A DNA stretch of 29,778 nucleotides. Origin: Chara braunii (taxonomy: Eukaryota; Streptophyta; Charophyceae; Charales; Characeae). Made by a program: the position numbers and the translations under genes. The notes below the pieces were generated by a model. It made no database searches. It had not been told where the DNA came from and saw nothing but the letters and a program-made list of their open reading frames with translations. The DNA is taken from positions 887,604 through 917,381 of the forward strand of contig BFEA01000097.1 in NCBI GenBank assembly GCA_003427395.1. The letters are read 5' to 3'. Shown piece by piece: positions 8,269-19,072 of the stretch; position 1 is the stretch's first letter, and every line of letters starts with the position of its first letter.

Positions 8269-8435
8269 TTAAACCACCAGTACCTTTCCCAGTTATTTTG
8301 CCGAGACACGCCGGGTAACACAGGGGCCAACTGGGGGAGGGCCGCCGTCGACAAATCGAATCGGCAGCCCATTTTTCGTTTCGGCCTTCTGAAACTGCCC
8401 GCGGCCGACATATGGGAAAGGTAAAGGTGGTTTAA
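8269..8435. mobile_element. Complete MITE with TTAA ends, 167 bp
   Basis: The terminal inverted repeats are TTAAACCACCAGTACCTTTC on the left and GAAAGGTAAAGGTGGTTTAA on the right. TTAA at both borders fits a TTAA target-site duplication with termini ACCACC...GGTGGT, but since TTAA is a palindrome it could also belong to the repeat. The GC-rich interior shares CCCGCGGCCGA before the right end with the copies at 4.85 and 16.6 kb. It is too short to code for a transposase. The superfamily is not assignable from the ends alone. Confidence 0.8.
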
Positions 8436-10422
8436 TTGCACAAGTACAACAGCACTAACACTGCTATTCATCCTAAATGAACCACTCACGTCACCATCAT
8501 CTCTATCGCTCCCTGGCTAGACAACCCCCCTTTTCCACTTTGTTCAAGTTTGTTGTCCAACCCCTGGAGTGTGTAGAGTGCCAGACACTGTGTGTGTATG
8601 TGTTGTCGTGTTCGCTATACACAACTCCATAAAAAAGGGCATGACTGTGCCAGACTGTCTTGTTGGACCTTCAACGACTCATCAGGAGCTTGAACTCAAA
8701 CAGTCTTCCCAGGATACATTTGACCGATGGATAAGGACTCACCATGTCGAGCAGAGTTCTCAATACCCCTGACAAACGTGGCAACTTTAGCCATGCGATC
8801 ATGGCAGACAGTGAGTCCAAACCCCTGACAAGAATATGCCAGTAAGTCAGGCAAACTAAGCTTCCATAGCCATAAAACCTGTTCTACATGTGTTTGAGTG
8901 TGTGTGAGTGTGCGTGAGTGTGAGTGAGCGTATGTGTCCATTCTGATAACCCCCAAGATAGGGTCAGCAGCCGGTGGCAGTCATGTCGGACAGAGATCGA
9001 GTCGGTCCTCACTTTATCTTCCCATTGCCAGTCAGGTGCCAGCGTCATGGCTCCCATGCCATTTCGCCCGCACACATAAAACAGCCAGGACAACACCCGT
9101 GGATCGACAACCCGCGGGTCTCCTCAAACTGAAACAATAAGAAAGATAAAGGGGAAAAAAAAACAACAGGAAAAAACGAAAAAAAACATAGGAATCGAAA
9201 GAAGAAACATAATCTGAACCCGTTGTCACCCAGCCGATGGTGCAGCCTCTTGGCCATTTTCTCTGACCAGCATGGAGGCCAACATTCCCGAACGACACGG
9301 CTCGGCAGAACTTAGGGTGCAGGGCCTTTTAGGTCCAGCAAAACAAGCAGCAAACGGAGTGCTAGTAGTGGTTTAATTTCGACTATTTGCATCTGTGTCA
9401 CTAATCCATTTCACTAGTACTGCACATCCATCTCCTGTGCCAACAAGATTTGGCCCCATTACTACTGTATCTGCCAGGATAGCAAAACTGGGCAATCTAC
9501 ATCCACATGTATCTTTCAAGTTTCAGCCCTTTACGAAAGGCCATATGATTTCAACCCTTGATGTGCCCTGGCACTGGACATTCAGCAGTGAGGTTATGTT
9601 CCAGGAACCTGGTGAGAATATCGGGCCTATTTCATACCAAGAGAACACAGAAAGCCTGCAAGGACTCGAAGGGCTATGGCCAAGCGTGGTACACTGCCTC
9701 TAAACCAATGCCACTTGCTGTGAGATGTGAAGTTCACGGACATTGATTAGTGTTCATGAGGACAAGAAGGTGCAGCAAAAATGCACCTGGCCTACTCCCA
9801 ATGGCAAATGCTATGCTGCCATCTTCCCCTCATAAAATGTACTGTCATTGATGTATCTAGGTCAGCACGGACGGCACCTGACCATGACTGTCATTGCGGG
9901 AAGGTGGCAATTTAACCGACTCCTATACGAGTCCATCTAAAAATGATTTGGCTTAGAAGAGCAAATCTTACCACGGCCAAACCCCACCATGTGTGCTCAG
10001 TCCCCAATCTACTTTTCTATCACTTCTTTTTCTGTTTCAGACATCGCAGTCACCTGGCAGGCAATGAAAACAGTTTATGAAGCCAGTTCACTGAGACATA
10101 CCAGACCACAGCCATCGAACTCCAAGGACGCCTAGGGGCAATACTGCGAAGCCTGAGGAGGAAGGTTTCCCTGACTGCCTTCATACGCCTTTCCCCATGC
10201 CACTGTGTCCTAGTGCTGACATGTGCTCTGAGATTCTCAAGCTCTCGCATGCTTAGCTCAGAAGATGCTTTTTTGCAGTCAATCAGCAGAAAACCAGTCT
10301 ACATGGCGAAAATATCACGGGTATGATTGAAATCCCCCAATTTTCAGCTGCACAGATCTCATATTGGGCATCTTCAGATCCCCTCAATTTCTGCAACTCC
10401 AAACCATTGATAAATCCTATTC

Positions 10423-10423
<1 letters not shown>
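8436..10423. other. No recognisable gene
   Basis: Open frames are all short (none above 107 codons) and overlap on both strands. No domain was recognised. A degenerate TGTG/TGAG repeat lies at 8888-8930. The stretch may contain undetected exons, but nothing in the sequence supports a specific call. Confidence 0.45.

Positions 10424-10455
<32 letters not shown>
10424..10455. repeat. (TC)n microsatellite
   Basis: A run of about 15 TC units located just upstream of the first recognisable hAT transposase homology. Confidence 0.95.
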
Positions 10456-10458
<3 letters not shown>

Positions 10459-10488
10459 GTGAGCTGGCAGGTTGACTAGTGGGGGCAT

Positions 10489-11107
10489 TTGAGGGGGGCT
10501 CTGCAATCAGCAGAGCCTTTGCGTGCAGCAAGCACAAAGACCCCAGCCATGTGGCGGGATGCATTCGGCTCGCGGCTGCATCTTTTGCAGCCCCAAGCGA
10601 TCAGACTGCTGGGCCACGCAAGCTCATCTGCCGCATGCAAACACAACTGGAGCCTGCACAAACTCATTTTTGGTACGAGGAGGATAAAATTTTGCCCACC
10701 CGCCTATCGAAGCTCATCTACAACGATTGGAACCTCCATCTGCAGTGGAGGCAAAAGCGGTCCGTGGTGTGGATAACGTCCACATTCCGTGGGTGGAGGA
10801 AATGCCAGACACTGAGTTGAAGGAGGAGGCAGAGAAATTTTACAAGGATTGGGTTGGGCGGGTTAAGAACAGCACACCGGGTGCCGAGAATGACTTGTCG
10901 GACGAGGAATAGGGGTCGGAGGTCGACGATAATGGCAAGGAAGTGCCTATGGCAAGGAGGTGGTGGTGCAATGACGAGGTGGACAATGCAATGGACCAGG
11001 AGGAGGGCCTTGCGCAGTCAGATACGTACACAAACGACTGGCACTTCAATACTAGACTGGAGAGGCGGCTGGAGCATGCCTTGCGCAGGTTGTCAGGCCA
11101 TCAGTAG
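10489..11107 (+). pseudogene. hAT-family transposase, C-terminal dimerisation domain, frameshifted
   Basis: hAT transposases cut and paste DNA elements; their C-terminal dimerisation domain has a W..FG block, a SS.ACERNWS.H block and a KL.Y...NLHL block. Here, from 10,549, MWRDAFG is followed by LLGHASSSAACKHNWSLHK in one frame (to about 10,690). After a one-step frame change, SKLIYNDWNLHL appears at about 10,707-10,742. A third frame then gives an acidic tail (10,727-10,912) that reads through one TAG (10,910-10,912) to 11,107 with plausible residues such as NDWHFNTRLERRLEHALRRL. Two frame changes and a stop make it non-functional. The catalytic core with the acidic triad is not present upstream. 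Confidence 0.75.
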
Positions 11108-11639
11108 CCAGAACCTGAAATGAGGCTGCGGGCTCGAGCGAACAAAAAGAGGTAAATCATCTACTGCCTGTATATTTTGTGGAGCTGGAGAAAACATAAC
11201 ATTCTATCCTCAGGTTCAAATCCCATTTCCTCCATTCCATCAGGGGACACGAGCTGACGACAGCCATGCAGCACCGCGTTCGGTCAGGAAAGAGAGCATT
11301 TTTTCTTTAGGCACGAAGTGCAACCATCTAAACTCTAGTTCTATCAATTTGACCCCAACCCGGGTGATCTAGACGGGCGAATGGGTGGAGGGTCGAGAGG
11401 AAGGCCAAAGCAGCAGGCCGCAAAAGAAAGTGCAGGGCTGTGATGAGGATCGGGGCGAGGGTAAACCTGCTGCGCAAGAGGACATCGCACCTCCGCAGAA
11501 ATGGAAGAGAGGGTGGCCGCGCAGCAAATAGGTTGCAGAAAGAAAAGCAGCAATGTGAGCTGCAAAGAAAAAGGCAACGTCGGAACCATAAAAAAAAAAG
11601 AAAATTGGTGGAAAGAAAACAACAGCAGCAAAAACAAGA
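11108..11639 (+). pseudogene. Basic/acidic tail region next to the hAT pseudogene
   Basis: A lysine/arginine/glutamine-rich plus-strand frame (11,440-11,685) with an A10 run near 11,590 precedes the LINE insertion. A possible splice donor (AGAGGTAAAT, about 11,148) and acceptor (CTCAG, about 11,213) lie between the transposase homology and this part. Joining across the LINE insertion continues into the Ser- and Glu-rich frame downstream (12,606-12,823). It is therefore probably one transposon-encoded tail split by the LINE. This is an inference, not a homology match. Confidence 0.35.
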
Positions 11640-12564
11640 AAGAGGGATTACATTAGTTCTACCCTCATCTCAAATAGTAGGCTAACGGCTACACACCGAA
11701 ACTAGGTTATCGCCTCCTCACTAAACCCATATCAATATCCAACACAGTACACAATAGGTGGACAAAGGAAGAACCACAACTGGCCAACACCTACTTTAAA
11801 CTCCCCTGGGCCACAATCTTCTCCACAAGACCAGTCAAGCTTGCTAGCCTCAGATGGTTAATAGCCTTCAGAGCAGTCCCAGTAAACCAATGATTAGCCA
11901 ACAGACAGAACGGAACAGGACTCTTGGTGCAAGATATGCAACCTCGCTTCCCCTGAATCCCTGAACCATTGCTTCATGGACTGCCCAAAGGCCAGATCCC
12001 TCTGGCAAAGCCTAGAAGCGGCATGGTATAAAATATCGGACTCTCCCCTCCTAATTAACCCCGCCACAATATTCCTCGACCTCAAACAAACACCTCCACT
12101 CAAAGGCTTCGAAGCCTTCCTCGCTTCACAAATCAAGAAAAGCACCCTATGGGCTCTCTGGAAAAACAGATGTGATTGCACCTTCGACGGTCGACTCACC
12201 CCCTCAGAGAACCCACTCATCATCATCAAACAACTTATAGACACCGAAATCCAAGCCCTCTGGAAAAAGCAGCTCAACAAGCTCCCCACTGACCCCAACA
12301 AAAAAAGCAAAACAATTAAAAAGTTCGCAACCTCCAAGCTAGGCAATGGGATACTAGGCACAATCAACAATGACAGACTAATTTTAAAAAATTGGCTGAA
12401 CTTAACTCAGACACAGAGCCCCCGATTCCCCCCCTATCCCACCTCTAATCCAATATCGAGTCAGCAAAAGTCCACCCCCCGACCCCCCCCCAACAACCTC
12501 ACTCCAATCACCCCCCTCCCTTACACGCAAGCGACACCCTCCAAACTACCTCCATAAGGTCCCG

Positions 12565-12595
<31 letters not shown>

Positions 12596-12605
12596 GGGAT
12601 TACAT
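11640..12605 (+). mobile_element. 5'-truncated LINE insertion with poly-A tail and 14-bp TSD
   Basis: The target-site duplication AAGAGGGATTACAT stands at 11,640-11,653 and again at 12,592-12,605. Between them lies LINE 3' sequence ending in A24 (12,567-12,590). Truncation at the 5' end, an A-tail and a long direct duplication are the hallmarks of target-primed reverse transcription. The insertion interrupts the open frame of the surrounding hAT-derived region, so it is younger than that element. Confidence 0.9.
11781..12557 (+). pseudogene. LINE ORF2 C-terminus (zinc-binding RVT-associated domain)
   Basis: The C-terminal part of a non-LTR retrotransposon polyprotein. The upstream frame reads YFKLPWATIFSTRPVKLASL and RWLIAFRAVPVNQ before a TGA at 11,890. 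A frame change then gives CKIC (from 11,928), NLASPESLNHCFMDCPKA, the CX2C...HX4C zinc-binding signature found after the RT in plant-type LINEs. It is followed by ARSLWQSLEAAW and a tail of about 190 residues that becomes Pro/Thr-rich and ends at TAA 12,555-12,557. RT and endonuclease are missing through 5' truncation. It cannot be autonomous. Confidence 0.8.
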
Positions 12606-12823
12606 CCTTGATGATGATGGCACCGCAGCATCTTCATCATCTTTGCCATCCTCATCATCTTCATCAGATGAAGGGAATGATGAAGGTGCTGATGCTATTG
12701 ACGAAGAAGCGGGGAATGAAGAGGAGGGAGCCGAACACAAGGAGGAAAAGGAAGTTTGCCGAGGAAGAGGGTGAAAATTCTGCTTGGGAGGTGGAGAGGA
12801 TTAGGAAGTTCAGGCCGAGTTGA
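12606..12823 (+). pseudogene. Continuation of the ORF interrupted by the LINE
   Basis: Directly after the second target-site duplication, the frame DYILDDDGTAASSSSS followed by a long Asp/Glu-rich stretch continues what the LINE interrupted. In another frame KFAEEEGENSAWEVERIRKF leads to a TGA at 12,821-12,823. The serine run followed by an acidic region resembles tails of transposase-like proteins. One frame change is needed, so it is broken. Confidence 0.4.
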
Positions 12824-14267
12824 TGCCGCTGACAGCAGCTAACTTTCTGTGTTCAAACGAAGTAAGAACTGTGAACTACAACTTCCATTAGTTCATCTTC
12901 TCATCATAATGAAGTTCTTTACGTTGGCAGTTTGTCCACTCTTGTCATGTTGCAGTGTGCGTGTGTGGTTTTCTGTCGTCTGTCTACTTGCAGTGTTTTG
13001 CCACCAACGCAGTGTTTCTGTGCCTGCATCAGTTAACAACGTAACAAGTAACAACAACTTAACAGGTGCGTACCCTGCCACACTGGTCGCCCCACCTATG
13101 CAATTACCTTTGAATTACGGCATTACTGCATGTTTTGAAAGATGAGTCTTATGTGTACTCTGCTACACTTGCCAAAAGTTTGAAACTTCAGACTCTTCAC
13201 AGACGCACACCTCCCCCAACAATGCCCCCTACCCTGTAAAACCTAGTATAAGAAAAAAGAAAAACACGCGCACAGCGCGGGAAAGCGACCGCTCCAGTCC
13301 TGCACCAGACCGCACCGCAAGGGAGAGTCTCGCACCGCACCCCATGCGGCTCCGTCCGGTCCAGTCCGGAACTGTGTGGTGCAGGGGAGAGGTGCCGCAC
13401 GGCGCACAGCGTACCGGACCGCACGGCTGTGCAGTTGGTCTGCTTGCAAGTATGACAGGGACCAATCATGGCCATGTGCTGCCCAAAATCCTCCTCCTCG
13501 CCAGAATCTAGCTACCCAGACAGCGCTTTCGTCAGCATTTAAAATGCGCTGTCCAAGAACGGGGTGCTTACAACAACTGGCAAAAGAGAGCATGCGTGTA
13601 CGCGTGGGTGTGTGGATTGCCAAAGAATACAAGTGCAAATGCTAGCTCTGTTCAGAGACAGGAACTAGCGGTGGACTCGTTCAGTAGCGCAACATTGCCC
13701 CTGGGCACCCTTCTAAGGTCTCCGGAAGCTGGCAGAAGGATTCCATGAACGAAAAAGATACCTGGTTCTTTTTCTTTTGAGACTGCATCTAGATTTTCCA
13801 CACACAGTGGGTCCCACTGAAATTCACATATCACCTAAAGAAAGTTGAGACAGGCTGGACCAAGATCCACAGAAAGGCATTCTATTTTTCCCCAAGATGT
13901 GGCAAACGTTGCCCCACCACATCTCCCACCCCACTAAGTTGAATCCCCCAAATTTTGACAGCCGCTCTGGTTTCAAATGTTTGTTTGATCCTGTCTCTGT
14001 ATTCCATCGAGGGAAGCCCATCTTAACTCACTAGTCACCAGCCATGACATACCAGCTCCCTCCAAGTTCTCAGTTGGCCACATTCACCGGCCTCCATTCA
14101 AAAACAAAGTATCACAAACATCTTGATAACCAACCACCTGTACTTCTGAAACAGCACTTGGCATGTCCAATCCCGCTTGAGGGATTCACCGGTGCCTGGA
14201 CGCTTTGGAGATAATCTTCTCCCACATCCTCTTTTGTTATATTATGTTCAAAATCTCCATGCTTCCG
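12824..14267. other. No gene seen; GC-rich degenerate repeats at 13,265-13,430
   Basis: No recognisable protein. At 13,265-13,430 short motifs such as ACCGCACCGCA, GTCCGGTCCAGTCCGG and GTACCGGACCGCACGG recur in both orientations. Clusters of this sort are typical of subterminal regions of plant hAT elements, and this one lies downstream of the hAT pseudogene, so it may be that element's 3' end. No clean terminal repeat could be paired. Confidence 0.35.
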
Positions 14268-14268
14268 T

Positions 14269-14311
<43 letters not shown>

Positions 14312-14367
14312 TGCATTGCTTCTGTTGAACATGCGGAAGAAGAAGAAGAAGAAGAAAAAGAAGAAGA
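14268..14367. repeat. (TC)n(AC)n and (GAA)n microsatellites
   Basis: A compound TC/AC run covers 14,268-14,311 and an imperfect GAA run covers 14,335-14,367, separated by 23 bp. Confidence 0.95.
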
Positions 14368-14475
14368 GCAAAGGAGGAGCCTGAAAAAAAGACCACTAGA
14401 ATAACAACAATAAAAAAAAGGGAGCGCCGTTTGTCACCATGAGGAGGGTGTTGGCGTTCGCCGAAAGAGGTTTAC

Positions 14476-14696
14476 TTGATGAAGGGTGCCAGTTGTTTCC
14501 AATGCGGAGTTACCGCAACTTACCGGTGAAAAGACGTGCTTTAGATGTGGGTGAGTGTGGGAATGGATTGCTTGTCAAAATGGGGCCAGGGGAGGAATTG
14601 CAATGGCAAACTGAAGAGCAAAGGAGAGGTTTACCATCCTAAACTTGAGCTGGGGAGGAGGCACCATCCTTGCTCCTGTGATTCGCCGTAGAAGGC
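14476..14696 (+). pseudogene. Zinc-knuckle (CX2C) retrotransposon remnant
   Basis: One frame has SCFQCG (about 14,490) and KTCFRCG (about 14,531), both starts of CX2C zinc knuckles as in Gag or LINE ORF1 proteins. The reading then moves to another frame with GRNCNGKLKSKGEVYHPKLE and HHPCSCDSP, ending at TAG near 14,694. The His and last Cys of a CCHC knuckle are displaced by stops and frame changes. The similarity is motif-level only. Confidence 0.3.
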
Positions 14697-14939
14697 AATT
14701 TGGAGGCCCAAACATCATTATTATGCAGCCGCAGGTCAATAGAGGTGCAGGTCTTGTGTATAGTTTTTCTTTGCGATTGTTCTTGAGTTTTATATCACAG
14801 TTTTTTTGAACTTTTCATATTATATTGTTGGGGTGCTTAGGGCCGCTGCCATTAGTCTCTAGCGAAATGGCTCCGTTATATTCAGCAGAGGAAAGGTTGC
14901 AAATGACGCAAATACATTAGCGAAATGGTTCTGCTGTAC

Positions 14940-15015
14940 CCAGCCCAAGTGGCTGAATCATGGTACACATGTAACTGTGAGTAGACATATCATGAGTTCG
15001 AATCGTGATGGAACT
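14940..15015 (+). other. tRNA-like sequence with A- and B-box motifs (SINE head or tRNA pseudogene)
   Basis: AAGTGGCTGAATCATGG resembles an internal A box, and GAGTTCGAATCGT matches the B-box/T-loop consensus about 40 nt downstream, which is tRNA spacing. Between them CACA-TGTAAC-TGTG could form a short anticodon arm with GTA in the loop, which would be Tyr-like. The T stem and acceptor stem do not pair properly. It is followed by A-rich sequence and, 160 bp on, a U6 fragment, which is consistent with a retroposed SINE or chimaera. Confidence 0.4.
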
Positions 15016-15174
15016 GTTCGCAGCTACCCCCTTAAAAATAAAGCCAGGAAAAGAAAACAAAAAGGAACATTGCTGTGTCTTTTGCAGTTTGTACAATTTG
15101 ACCAGAGGTATGGTCCTCACAGAGCCAAGGACTGTTTCTCTAACTAAGACGATGAAAGAAAGAAGAAAACAACT

Positions 15175-15222
15175 TGGGACATCCGTCAAAATTGGAACCA
15201 AAAAAATAAAAAAGAAAACAGG
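15175..15222 (+). pseudogene. U6 snRNA 5' fragment followed by A-rich tail
   Basis: TTGGGACATCCGTCAAAATT followed by GGAACC corresponds to the 5' third of U6 (end of the 5' stem-loop through the TGGAAC block). Homology then stops and AAAAAAATAAAAAAGAAAA follows. The truncation at the 3' side distinguishes it from the 5' truncation usual for LINE copies, and suggests template switching or internal priming. Confidence 0.6.
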
Positions 15223-16397
15223 TTGGATTTCATGCCTAAAGAGGACCCCAAGGTAAACACGAAAAGACCTGTACACTATCATCATGTGATAAATCCAAGG
15301 GGACCTTATACACCATGCGTCAGTGAATTGCCTAGGCATCTCAAATAAAGTTTAACATTTCTCGCCGTCAAAAGTTTTAGTGGTTGGTAATCAATGCTTG
15401 TCAGGGTTCCTTCGGCCAGACGGAAGGAAGTGCGAGTGTGTTCATGATGTAATATTTTGTGATGACTTGCCGGCGGAATAGGAACAGGACTGATGCTCCC
15501 CAGAACGGAAATGGAGCCAGGGCCATAAGGACCTGTTTTAGGGGGAAAAAAAAACAAAAAAGTCTTAGTGGTTGGCTTAGGTGCTTAGGGACATGGATGC
15601 TTATGCACCGCAAGTAAGGCCAGTCTCAGAAAAAAATGGAAAAGAGCAAGGTCTTGACTCTGCTCCACAAAATAACGGATCCGATTTGAAACGTTACGTA
15701 GATGAAGAGCGAATCTTCACTTGTTCCAATCAGATCCCGAAGGATGTTTTCTTCCATCTTGGAATCACCCTGTCATGTATAATCTCCGGCCACCGTTGGC
15801 CCCAGAGAATATTTTTTAGATGATGTTGGCATTAGAAACGCACACTGACAGTCCCCCCACGATAAATTTTCATGAATCTTTGCTGACCACAAGATCACTC
15901 TGGTCCTTCGTGACATCTGTAGAAGCCCCACTATAGGTCAGAGCTTCACAGGATTCCAGAAGGCCCCGGTTTTATAGTAGCGGTTGCTGTGGCCTGCGAG
16001 ATCAAAAGACCCTGTTCTCTTTGAGCTTTTTTGTTGTCACAGGACACAGTACAGTATTTGAATCTGTAGTGGTTGCTTGACCTGGGGGGTTGGGGCAGAG
16101 AGGAGGCGGGAAGGTGTCTCAGAGAGAGTTAGAATGGATGCGGCATTTAGAGGCGGTGAGGATAGGGGCTTGGAGGTTAGAATGAAATTTGGAGACAGGG
16201 AGGTAATGGGGGTTAGGGTAGCTTTTGGAAGAGTTCTTGTATGTTTCCAGAATTCCTCGTTGGATCTTCAGGTTCCAAAGAGCGAGACTGCTCGGGCACA
16301 CAACCTCCCACAGCAAGATTTGGTGATGTGAAATCTGAAGACAAAAACCCTACACTTTTCGCCAAGCCATTTTGTCTCCGGAATGCTCCGCAGAATT
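15223..16397. other. No recognisable feature
   Basis: Short open frames only. The 80-codon frame 15,581-15,823 (plus) has no recognised domain. Confidence 0.4.
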
Positions 16398-16667
16398 TAA
16401 CCTGTAAACCGTGTAAAGTGTCCTCGGTTTGGGGGCAAGTCAAGACGACTCGTGTGCAGAGCAGCAGTTCACAACTTAAACCACCAGTACTTGGCCCAGC
16501 TATTGATCCTAAGCCTGAATATGCCCTGTGCGTAACCTGTAAACCGTGTAAAGTGTCCTCGGTTTGCGGGCAAGTCAAGACAACTCGTGCGCAGATCAGC
16601 AGTTCACAACTTAAACCACCAGTACTTGGCCCAGCTTTTGATCCTGAGCCTGAATATGCCCTGCGCG
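16398..16667. repeat. 135-bp tandem duplication that includes a MITE end
   Basis: TAACCTGTAAACCGTGTAAA starts both copies (16,398 and 16,533). Each copy runs through the MITE left terminus TTAAACCACCAGTACTTGG (16,476 and 16,611) and ends GAATATGCCCTG(T/C)GCG. The two copies differ at only a few positions, so the duplication is fairly recent and happened after the MITE inserted. Confidence 0.9.
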
Positions 16668-16819
16668 CCAAGTTTTGCCGAGCCGCCGCCGTGCCGTTTC
16701 GACTTTCTTTTGGCTGGCGCCTCCAGCCATTGCGGTCCGGTAGGCCGAAGCCCATCAGTCGCGGTGCGTTAACGGGAAACGCCCGCGGCCGATGTATGGG
16801 CCAAGTACTGGTGGTTTAA
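16611..16819. mobile_element. Complete MITE with TTAA ends, 209 bp
   Basis: TTAAACCACCAGTACTTGG at the left (16,611) and CCAAGTACTGGTGGTTTAA at the right (ending 16,819) are near-perfect inverted repeats of about 23 bp. The interior includes CCCGCGGCCGATGTATGGG before the right end, as in the 8.3-kb copy. It is non-coding. A second left end lies 135 bp upstream through tandem duplication. Confidence 0.85.
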
Positions 16820-18755
16820 TAACTGGCCTCTGAATTGCCTTCAAGTGACAGCTGGGAAGCCTTCAGACTCTAGAACACATTTAACACCATGCCAGGACCA
16901 GAGGCCCTGGACTGAGGCTGGCCGCCCTCGCTAGCGTTATCATTCGTACTTGTTTTCGACCACTAGTTTTAGTGACTACTCACATGGGCCTGGGGCACCA
17001 TTCCACAGTCCTGCACTAGCCATAGACCACGAATATGAGTGACTGGTATCTCTTGATCCCGGTACCTGAAATTGTGCTCATGGTTTGCTGTTGTTGTTGA
17101 ACAAGGACTTAGCCAGGCTGACGGTGTGATCTCGAGGTGAAGTCGGGAGGAAGACGGTGTGATAGCGCCATGATATTAAATTTCATGTCATCTTCTTCTT
17201 TTTTTTATTTTTTATCCATTTCAATAAATTTTCCAGCCCTTTGAGCTTCAGAGCGCTCTTATTGTTGGCTTCCCTGAGGTGGGCGTGGGGAAGCAACAGG
17301 CAAATTCATTGGGCAGCATTATATTTTGACATCCACCTCAAAACGACAGCTGCATTCCTGACTTTCTCTGTTTTGCGCATGTTTTCTTTGGTTCAGTGTT
17401 TGTTCTCCTATTGTGAACAGGAGCACGTAATAGACTAATTCCTTTCTTTCCTTTTCAGTGAAATTGATTGTAAAAGTTGCCCCTATCGTGAAAAGACTGC
17501 CTTCTGCAAGGAATATGAGCGACAGCGATAGACAGAAAACCGAGTTGCAAAAACACGTAGTAGTCCAGATAGTCATGTACCAAGCAGAGAGCACAATGCA
17601 CCAAGATACCATCCATATAAGAGCAATATAATGAACTCAAGTGCCAATGCTGGCGCTCTCTGGTCACACCAACACTGTAACCAATGCAGCCCCTACTGTC
17701 TGGCACCCAGCGCCCAGCCTACACCACTCAGCCTATCTATCCTATCTCCGTTCATGCAACTGGATCACATCGAAGTTGAAGACCAATGTATGTGACGTCA
17801 TCACCAATGCCGACCACAAGCATACACCAGGTACATTCTCTCTCCACCCCTCATAACCCCTTAATTCCCTCAGCATGTGTCTCCTACCCGAAGACCACCA
17901 TCGCCATCACCTGCACCCGCACGCTCGGCCCGGCTATGGCCGCCGTGCGCCCACTGCTACCACTGTGCCCTCTCGCCTCTTGCTTCCGCGTGCGCCCTGG
18001 CCTGGCCACATAGCGCAGCTTCGCATGGCGTAGCAGCAGCGTGGCCGCATTGCGTGCTCAGGCCAGAATGCCTCTGCCTGGGCACGGCACTTTCCTTTAT
18101 GGAAAGTGCATCCTTGTGGTAGGCTGTGTGGGCCTGGCTGGACGAATTTCCAGTAGCTTCCAGTCGGGCCCTACTGTCTGCACCCAGGCCCTCCTTTACT
18201 GTTTAGGGCCTGGGGCCTTTACAGTTGGGCAAACCCAGGCAGCCCTCCAGGATCCCAGTGTTTGCTGCAGTCTCATTGGCTCCCGGTGCCTGTGTGACGA
18301 CAGTGCTGCTTTCTCATTGGCCAGCGGCTGGTCCATGATGTGTCAGCCTCGCATTGCGTGTGCCCAGGGCGCGACCACTCGAGCCCTGGGCTCAACTGCA
18401 CGTCGCAGCTGCTTCTTCTGGAAGGAGCCAGGAGAGACTCACGTTGCTCTGTAACCAACTGGCGTGCTGCAACTGTCTGAATACCCGACGTAAGGAAAAA
18501 TGTCCAGAGTAGGGCTCTTGTGAATATTTAGGCCCGCCTTCACTTAGGGCGGGCACAAGGCTTGGTGGGGACTGCAGCCCAGAGCACTTGCATGTCTGAT
18601 CAGGGCCCCCAAAGGCCCCGTATGCCATAACAGCCCACTTGCAAGCTATGGGAACGAGGCAGAGTGAAGGAAGAGGTGTTAAACACAAGGAAGAGCGGAG
18701 CAGAAAAGGAAAACTGATAGCAGAGGGAGAAAAATAAAAAAACTATAAAAAAAAT
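16820..18755. other. No recognisable feature
   Basis: GC-rich between 17,900 and 18,650, with open frames up to 137 codons on the plus strand (18,041-18,454) but no recognised domain. A T-rich tract (TTC)n/T9 lies near 17,190-17,215. Confidence 0.4.
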
Positions 18756-19072
18756 TGACACAAATATCTTCCTTCTTTTACTGCATTCTTCTTTCTTTCA
18801 CAGTTTTGCAGTTTTGGCGAAGAGTCTACCACGTTCGGTTTTCAGCGCACCTGCACTTCTTCATTTTTCATTCTCATTTGCACCCATCGAACTTTTCCTT
18901 TGAGGGTGTTAGGGTGCAAGGTACAAACGAAGTAAAATGACACAAACTTACGTTCTTCTTTTACTGCACTCTTCACTGTTTTGCAGTTTTAGTGAAGGGT
19001 TTCCCACCTTTGCACATTCTTGTACACTCTTTTCAGCGCACCTGCACATTTTTGTCAGGGTACAAGGTACGT
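18756..19072. repeat. Tandem duplication at the 3' side of the retroelement
   Basis: Two units (18,756-18,937 and 18,938 to about 19,072) share TGACACAAA, TTCTTCTTTTACTGCA, GTTTTGCAGTTTT, TTTTCAGCGCACCTGCAC and CAAGGTAC in the same order. They lie immediately beyond the TAG that ends the Cys-rich frame on the minus strand. They therefore occupy the position of the retroelement's 3' untranslated region. Confidence 0.75.

Noticed and set aside
17877-18454. GC-rich open frames around 18 kb as a host gene
   Set aside because: Several overlapping frames of similar length, no domain and no clear splice pattern; composition alone explains them.
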